Shown here piece after piece: positions 59,348 through 64,000 of a DNA stretch of 64,000 nucleotides (the stretch's first letter is position 1; the number at the start of each line of letters is the position of its first letter). The notes under the pieces were generated by a model. The model made no database searches, was not told where the DNA came from, and saw only the letters and a list, made by a program, of their open reading frames with translations. A program made the position numbers and the translations under genes. Origin of the DNA: CAZAYY01 sp964489525 (lineage in GTDB: Bacteria > Chloroflexota > Anaerolineae > Anaerolineales > JABWBV01); the NCBI GenBank assembly GCA_964489525.1, contig CAZAYY010000001.1, positions 62,001 to 126,000 of the forward strand. The letters run 5' to 3'.

Positions 59348-59393
59348 GCACAACGCAAGCCGTAATGCCGGCGCCTGCGGCGCCCCGTTGGGT
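59348..59393 (+). other. attC-like palindromic site between two small genes
   Basis: GCACAAC (59348-59354), similar to an R'' box, and GTTGGGT (59387-59393), a perfect GTTRRRY R' box, flank a hairpin GGCGCC-tgc-GGCGCC (59370-59384); CAACG and CGTTG pair outside it. At 46 bases it is shorter than most attC sites and the R'' box has one mismatch. It sits between two small genes in the same orientation, as in cassette arrays. Confidence 0.35.
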
Positions 59394-59425
59394 TGAAAAC
59401 GTAAAGGAAACCATCAAAAAGAACC

Positions 59426-60052
59426 ATGCCAAAATCCGTTCTTGATTTGTACAAAAAATATTTTCAAGAAAGACAGTTTGAGCGGCTTGATTTATTTGAA
59501 AGCATCGTTGATAAATTCGATGTTCAGCGAGTTTTGTATCCTGGTAGTTTTGTCCACATCACACCTTCTTTCGTTTTCCCAGATGTCGTTTATGTGGACA
59601 ACGACAAACAAGCGAAGCAATTCTTTGGCAAGTCCGAAATTTTCATGTTCATCGCTGAACGAAAGCTTTACCCACAAGAATCAAAAGTCACTTTTCATTT
59701 TGCCGATTACAGAAATGGCTTTGATGAGCCGCTTGATACTTTTGATCTTCTAATCTCGCAGTACGCTGGGTTTGTAGGACAACATTGCAAGCCATATCTG
59801 AAAACAGGTGGGTTCCTTTTGACAAATAATAGTCATGGCGACGCAGGTTTGGCAGCCATAGATGATGATTATCAGTTGAAGGCTGTGTTCTTGGTTAGAA
59901 ATGGAAAACACCAAATCAGCGAGAAAAACCTGGATGATTATTTTGTCCCGAAGTCGCAAATTCAAATCACAAAAGGAGATCTCGAAAAACTTCAAAAAGG
60001 TATTGGTTATAAAAAGACAGCGAGTGGATATTTGTTTCAAAAGGTTCAGTAA
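59426..60052 (+). CDS. Uncharacterised protein, possible methyltransferase fold
   Basis: A 208-residue soluble protein I do not recognise. VLYPGSFVHITPSFVFPDVVYVDNDKQAKQFF near residue 35 and DTFDLLISQYAGFVGQHCKPYLKTGGFLLTNNS near 105 have the layout of a Rossmann-type SAM methyltransferase (glycine-poor motif I, acidic end of strand 2, motif IV-like region), but the glycine signature is weak. Codon use is AT-rich like the preceding P-loop gene, in contrast to the flanking chromosome. It begins after the attC-like hairpin. Confidence 0.65.
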   Translation: MPKSVLDLYKKYFQERQFERLDLFESIVDKFDVQRVLYPGSFVHITPSFVFPDVVYVDNDKQAKQFFGKSEIFMFIAERKLYPQESKVTFHFADYRNGFDEPLDTFDLLISQYAGFVGQHCKPYLKTGGFLLTNNSHGDAGLAAIDDDYQLKAVFLVRNGKHQISEKNLDDYFVPKSQIQITKGDLEKLQKGIGYKKTASGYLFQKVQ

Positions 60053-60399
60053 GAGGCAGGTTTAAGTCTTGAAACAATGGTCTCTGCCAGTTCTTTCAGC
60101 CCTTAGGCTGCATGATGTGCTTCCTGAATACAAAAACAGAATATACACGGGTAAAAACTAAGGGTGATTTTTGGCTGGTTCACGATCATTATGACCATCT
60201 TGTGCAAGAAACCTATTGGTGCAATGAATTCGTCCAAAGGATATCCGGTAGCGGTTATCGCGTCTAGTTTTACGTCACAAACCCCCTGCTTCACCAGCGC
60301 AATCAAACTCCAACTATTAACGCTGAAACTGCCTCTTGCGAAAAGCGCTGCAGGCAGCTCCAGAATCTCAATGACCCGATCTTGCTCCAAATAGTCAAT
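60053..60399. other. 347-base spacer between convergent genes
   Basis: A CAGCC-CTTA-GGCTG hairpin lies at about 60096-60109. A minus-strand frame (60103-60390, 95 codons) has protein-like composition but no recognised family; it may be a small hypothetical or a remnant. No terminator with a T-run is seen. Confidence 0.4.
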
Positions 60400-61842
60400 T
60401 TAGCCACGCCGCCACAAGTAAACCTTAATCAAACCCTGGATGTAATCCGGCAGGGTGCCAATCAGCATTAAGATAAAGATATCTGGCAAACCCAGGCGCA
60501 TATAGGCCAGGTTTGTCGCCAAATTGAAGCGGTCGCCGTAGAAGCTGCTCACCTGCCAGAAGACGATTATAAGGATCAGGGTGGGAATCAGGAAGCTGAT
60601 CGCCACATCCCAGGCGCGTTTGGCAGTTGTCCACTGCCGGCTGCGTTCGTTCCAGCTGCGCAGAGAGAGGAAATTACGGGTATGCAGTGCGGATAGGGCC
60701 AGAACAAAAATCCCCAAACCCCAACCCATTTGCTGCACCGACCAGCCCTGGTCTACCGGAGGCGGGGTGCGCCCCAGGACGATAGCCTCCACGCTGGCAG
60801 TGAGCTGCCCGGCGGAAACAAAATGGTCCACTTGATAACCCTGGTTGGTGAGCAAGACGAAGGCGCGTTTGCGGTCAGGATAGAGGTTAACCTCAGTGCG
60901 GAAGGTCTGGTTGGCGCCGCCATGTACGATTTTTGCCCCGCCATCGAAAATGTACCAGCCCATACCGTAAGCGCCGATGCCTGGGGTCAGGATGCGTTTA
61001 AGCATTTCGGGCGATACCAGGCCCGTTCCGCCGGTTTCAAAGGCAAGCGCATACCGCGCCATATCCTCGGCAGTGGAAACGATGAACCCTTCGCCCACCC
61101 CGTACACCGGAATTTGCTCTCGCATTGGAACGGGGAAACCAAAAACGCGGGTATACCCGCGCGCCAGGGCCGCTGCGTTAAATGGGTCTGCGGTGGATGA
61201 GACCATGCCGAGCGGCGCGAGGATATGCTCTTGAACATACCCGGCATACGCCTGGCCGCTGACCAGTTCAATCACATAGGCCAGGACGCTGTAGCCCAGG
61301 TTGAAATACTGGTGTTGGGTCCCAGTAGGGGCCGTCAGCCGGGCCTGGGCGAGCGCCCGGACCGCTTCTTCCGGGGTGGCGTCGAGGGGCACAACAACGC
61401 CAAAGCCAGCATCAGACAGACCGCTGGTGTGGTGCAGCAGGTGGTTGAGGGTGATCTTCGCTGAGGCGGCTTCATCCGCGACCCGAAACCAGGGGATGTA
61501 GGTTTGGACTGGCGCATTCAGTTCAAGTTTGCCTTGCTCGGCCAGTTGAGCAATTGCCAGGGCGGTAAAAGATTTGCTCTGTGAGCCAATCAGCATCTGC
61601 GTTTGGGCGGTCATGGGCTGGCCTGCGCCATCCACGCCGTAGCCCTGCAGGTAGGTGGTGGCGCCGTTTTCAATGACCGCAATGGCGACGCCAGGAAGGC
61701 CGTGTTTCTCCATTTGGGCCTCGATGACCGCGTCCAGTGCAGCGAAGTCCACCTGGTTCAAAGGGGTTGGGGCGGCGGTCGCGGGGGTTAGAACGGCCAG
61801 CAGCAAAAGAAGGGTGATTATGAAGGCAGCAAAGGTTTTCAT
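60400..61842 (-). CDS. Secreted/membrane serine hydrolase (beta-lactamase family)
   Basis: A 480-residue protein with a signal peptide (MKTFAAFIITLLLLLAVLTPATA), a class C-like serine hydrolase domain and three C-terminal membrane helices. The catalytic set is Ser87-x-x-Lys90 (SQSK), Tyr179-x-Asn181 (YFN) and an HGG in KIVHGGANQTF. The family includes esterases, DD-peptidases and beta-lactamase-like proteins (PF00144). ATG 61842 is chosen for the signal peptide and the AGGAG four bases upstream; the longer frame adds residues MESNHRRP. It is the last gene of an operon with an SDR and a membrane protein. Confidence 0.9.
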   Translation of the reverse strand: MKTFAAFIITLLLLLAVLTPATAAPTPLNQVDFAALDAVIEAQMEKHGLPGVAIAVIENGATTYLQGYGVDGAGQPMTAQTQMLIGSQSKSFTALAIAQLAEQGKLELNAPVQTYIPWFRVADEAASAKITLNHLLHHTSGLSDAGFGVVVPLDATPEEAVRALAQARLTAPTGTQHQYFNLGYSVLAYVIELVSGQAYAGYVQEHILAPLGMVSSTADPFNAAALARGYTRVFGFPVPMREQIPVYGVGEGFIVSTAEDMARYALAFETGGTGLVSPEMLKRILTPGIGAYGMGWYIFDGGAKIVHGGANQTFRTEVNLYPDRKRAFVLLTNQGYQVDHFVSAGQLTASVEAIVLGRTPPPVDQGWSVQQMGWGLGIFVLALSALHTRNFLSLRSWNERSRQWTTAKRAWDVAISFLIPTLILIIVFWQVSSFYGDRFNLATNLAYMRLGLPDIFILMLIGTLPDYIQGLIKVYLWRRG

Positions 61843-61849
61843 GGGTCTC

Positions 61850-63097
61850 CTATGGTTTGATTCCAATTGAATCGTGCCCAGCAGGTGTGTACACGGCGGG
61901 ACTTCCCACCATTTGAATGAGCATTTGCACTTCAGCCTGCCAGGTGCGCACCTGGCGCAAACTTTCCTCCAACCTGGCGGGGTTCTTTTCGTACCCTTGG
62001 GCCAGGCTGGCGAGGTGTTCGTAGTACCCGGCCAGCTTTTCCAACGGGGGCAGGGGGCTGATTTCTCCCGATTTCAGGGCGGTTTCCAGTCTGGCTAAGG
62101 CATCCAGCCATTCTTCTACGGTCATCCCGGTGGTTTTTTTGAAATCGCGCAGCACCCACTGCCGCTCAAAGAGCGAGCGCTGTTTCCAACCTTCAGACTG
62201 TTTGGCTAATGTCAGGCGAATTTGAGCGCACAATGCGGCCGCAGTCTGCCGGTGATTGGGATCGAGAATGCCAGCCTGCGGCGCGGTTTCCTGCGCGGCG
62301 TAGGGTCTTGGGGCCGCCTTCAGGGCCTGGAGGGAAGAGATTTCCATGCCCTTGAACTGTGCGGCCAGCGCAATTGCTGCGGCAAAGCCAGCGCCGGCCT
62401 CCTCAGGCGATAGGACAGCATTTTGATTCATGGCAAAGAACTCATCCACCGTCATTCCCATCAGAGGAGCCAGGCGTTCTACTGCGCGGCTGGCAGTTGC
62501 CGTGGGAACCAATCCCGGCCCGATCGTGAAAGCGATTACCCCCGTACCCTCTAGCTCGGCGTCGAGCGTAGTGGCCAGGTGAACTTGAGCCGCTTTGAAG
62601 GTTTCGTAGCCACCCAGGAAGGCTGTGCCGGTGGAAGAAACGCAAACGAAGACACCCTGCCGGCGGCTGACCATATCGGGTAGAAAGGCGCGCGCCATGA
62701 GCACAGGCCCACGCAGGTTGACATGGTAGCTGGCGTCCCATTTTTCGATGGGTAGTTCTTTGACAGCGCCCAGCACGGCAATGGTGGCGTTATTGATGAC
62801 GGCATCCACCTTCACAAAGCGGCGGAGGGCAGCATCGTGCAAGTTTTGTACGCTGGTTTCATCGCCCACATCGGTCTGGACGAAGTAAGCTCGTTCGCCA
62901 GGGAACTCAGCATTCAGGGTGGCAGCGGCCTGCGCTCCCTGGGGGCTGATTTCAGCAAGAACCACATTTGCACCCAGCCAAAGCAAAGCGCGCGCGGCTT
63001 CAAAGCCGATTCCGCCGCCCGCCCCCGTGACGATGACCGTCTGGCCGTACAGCGTTTCGGGGGAAAATCCAAGTTGGGAAATAATCAAGGTAGACAT
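61850..63097 (-). CDS. SDR-family oxidoreductase with long C-terminal extension
   Basis: A 415-residue protein. Residues 15-245 are a short-chain dehydrogenase: NAD(P) loop TGAGGGIG (24-31), NNA at 102-104, Asn127, Ser154/155, and the catalytic Tyr164-x3-Lys168 (YETFK). The C-terminal 170 residues are helical (KQRSLFERQWVLRDFKKTTG, then EEWLDALARLETALKSGEISPLPP) and not part of a usual SDR; they may mediate oligomerisation or substrate binding. ATG 63097 has AGAGG just upstream; the frame is open further to 63271 but that part overlaps the membrane protein gene. Substrate unknown. Confidence 0.9.
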   Translation of the reverse strand: MSTLIISQLGFSPETLYGQTVIVTGAGGGIGFEAARALLWLGANVVLAEISPQGAQAAATLNAEFPGERAYFVQTDVGDETSVQNLHDAALRRFVKVDAVINNATIAVLGAVKELPIEKWDASYHVNLRGPVLMARAFLPDMVSRRQGVFVCVSSTGTAFLGGYETFKAAQVHLATTLDAELEGTGVIAFTIGPGLVPTATASRAVERLAPLMGMTVDEFFAMNQNAVLSPEEAGAGFAAAIALAAQFKGMEISSLQALKAAPRPYAAQETAPQAGILDPNHRQTAAALCAQIRLTLAKQSEGWKQRSLFERQWVLRDFKKTTGMTVEEWLDALARLETALKSGEISPLPPLEKLAGYYEHLASLAQGYEKNPARLEESLRQVRTWQAEVQMLIQMVGSPAVYTPAGHDSIGIKP

Positions 63098-63114
63098 GTG
63101 TACACCTCTTTGAT

Positions 63115-63747
63115 TTAAGCATTTTTCTTGAACCAGGCCATCAAAAGGACCATCAGCACAGCAAACCCAGGCCCCCAGGCGAGGATGCCCAACAGATTGA
63201 GCGGGATGTTGTTCAAAATCTGGCCCAGCGCCGAGAGCAGGCTCAGGACGCCGCAGGCCAGCAAAACCCAAAATATGGCGGTTTCGCTGGCTTTCTCCCG
63301 CCGATTGCTCCTAAAGGCAGGCGCAAGGCACAGGCAGGCTAACCCAAAGTAAAAGCCCCAGGCGAGCACTTCCAGTGCAGCCATAATGGATGGCCAACCA
63401 TAAGGTTGAAACCAGGCCAGTCCTTCGGTTTGCCCCAGGGCCTGAGCCTGTGGAACAACGGTCAGGCTGTTGTAGCGGTTGATGCTGGTCAGGGTGGCGA
63501 AAACCACCATCATCACCAGCGAAGCCTGGCTGAAAAGCTGTCTGGATGCCTGCATTTGCCGGTGCAGCGTTACCCAGAGCAGGAGCAGGCCGGGGACAGA
63601 GAGGAAGGTCACGGCGCTGATGAGGGTTTGATAAGGCTCTGCCGGGGGCAGCCCGCCCGTCACTGCGGCAAGGGTGACCAGGCCGAAGTAGAGCAATCCG
63701 CCTATCAGATTTATCAATGCCAACCAAAAGCCATAACTTTTCTCCAT
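63115..63747 (-). CDS. Uncharacterised membrane protein
   Basis: A 210-residue protein with six or seven hydrophobic helices (LALINLIGGLLYFGLVTLAAV, LISAVTFLSVPGLLLLWVTL, MVVFATLTSINRYNSL and so on) and short loops. I do not recognise the family. ATG 63747 is chosen because the first membrane helix follows directly; the longer frame (to 63909) adds a polar stretch. It is the first gene of the operon with the SDR (17 bases) and serine hydrolase (7 bases), so the three probably act together, perhaps on a lipid-like substrate, which is inference. Confidence 0.75.
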   Translation of the reverse strand: MEKSYGFWLALINLIGGLLYFGLVTLAAVTGGLPPAEPYQTLISAVTFLSVPGLLLLWVTLHRQMQASRQLFSQASLVMMVVFATLTSINRYNSLTVVPQAQALGQTEGLAWFQPYGWPSIMAALEVLAWGFYFGLACLCLAPAFRSNRREKASETAIFWVLLACGVLSLLSALGQILNNIPLNLLGILAWGPGFAVLMVLLMAWFKKNA

Positions 63748-63949
63748 TTTTTTTATCCTATTGGTGTGCAGGTGTAGGCCATTCCCCAAGCCGGGCGCAT
63801 AACGCTTTGAAAATGCCTTTGTTCTTGCTATTAGTTTACAACCTATCCCCTTTGGCGTCCCCAACCAGCAGGAGAGTGTCGTACTGGCCGAATGGATAGG
63901 TTTGGCCATCTGCCGGCCCTAAGCGTCCCCCATGAGCTGGCGTAAACAA

Positions 63950-63982
63950 AAAAGGGGCTGCTTTTAGCGGCGGTCCCCTTTT
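63950..63982. terminator. Possible terminator hairpin near the right edge
   Basis: AAAAGGGG (63950-63957) and CCCCTTTT (63975-63982) are inverted repeats with partial pairing inside (CTGC/GCGG). The T-run is short. The gene it would serve lies beyond the window. Confidence 0.45.
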
Positions 63983-64000
63983 GACCAGGTTTTGGGCGGA

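Overview
The window looks like a chromosomal segment of a Gram-variable environmental bacterium, most plausibly a member of the Chloroflexota (Anaerolineae-like). That assignment is inference from gene style and from the abundance of degenerate short-word repeats between genes; no rRNA, tRNA or other phylogenetic marker lies in the window. A run of ten Ns inside a poly-C stretch (19582-19591) marks a scaffold gap, as in a draft or metagenome assembly.

Bases 1 to about 42.7 kb are one very long, all plus-strand surface-glycan locus. It holds an ABC-2 glycan exporter (wzm-like permease, cut by the left edge, and wzt-like ATPase), about a dozen glycosyltransferases of GT-A (GT2), GT-B (GT4) and GT-C (GT39-like membrane) types, two sulfotransferases, three SAM methyltransferases, two DegT-type sugar aminotransferases (one perosamine-synthase-like), two N-acetyltransferases, a polysaccharide deacetylase and a GDSL/SGNH hydrolase. 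It ends with an initiation and polymerisation module: a domain-permuted polyprenyl glycosylphosphotransferase, a BY-kinase (Wzc-like) and O-antigen ligase/polymerase-type membrane proteins, closed by a strong terminator at 42.8 kb. Together these would build and export a sulfated, methylated, amino-sugar-containing polysaccharide. No Wzx flippase is visible.

The locus is a compositional mosaic. An AT-rich cassette (about 4.66-10.26 kb) starts inside wzt, at the boundary between its ATPase domain and its glycan-binding domain, and ends sharply at the end of the perosamine-synthase-like gene. Several genes carry in-frame insertions of GC-rich palindromic repeats. Intergenic spaces carry degenerate word repeats (GCTTGTAG, AAATCCT, CCGTCTCC, TCATACCA types), and one four-helix-bundle (S23/IVP family) gene is bracketed by inverted copies of one such repeat.

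Bases 42.7-64 kb are ordinary accessory chromosome: a minus-strand marR plus heterodimeric ABC exporter operon with a clear promoter and operator; DoxX-like and cytochrome P450 genes; a NagD-type HAD phosphatase; a TadG-like protein; a NarL/LuxR two-component pair; a Phd/VapC toxin-antitoxin pair with its own promoter and operator; a membrane-anchored C25 (gingipain-like) peptidase; two small cassette-like genes around an attC-like hairpin; and a three-gene operon (membrane protein, SDR, serine hydrolase). From about 39 to 58 kb a second interspersed palindrome, AGAAAC-NNN-GTTTCT, recurs both between genes and inside coding regions.
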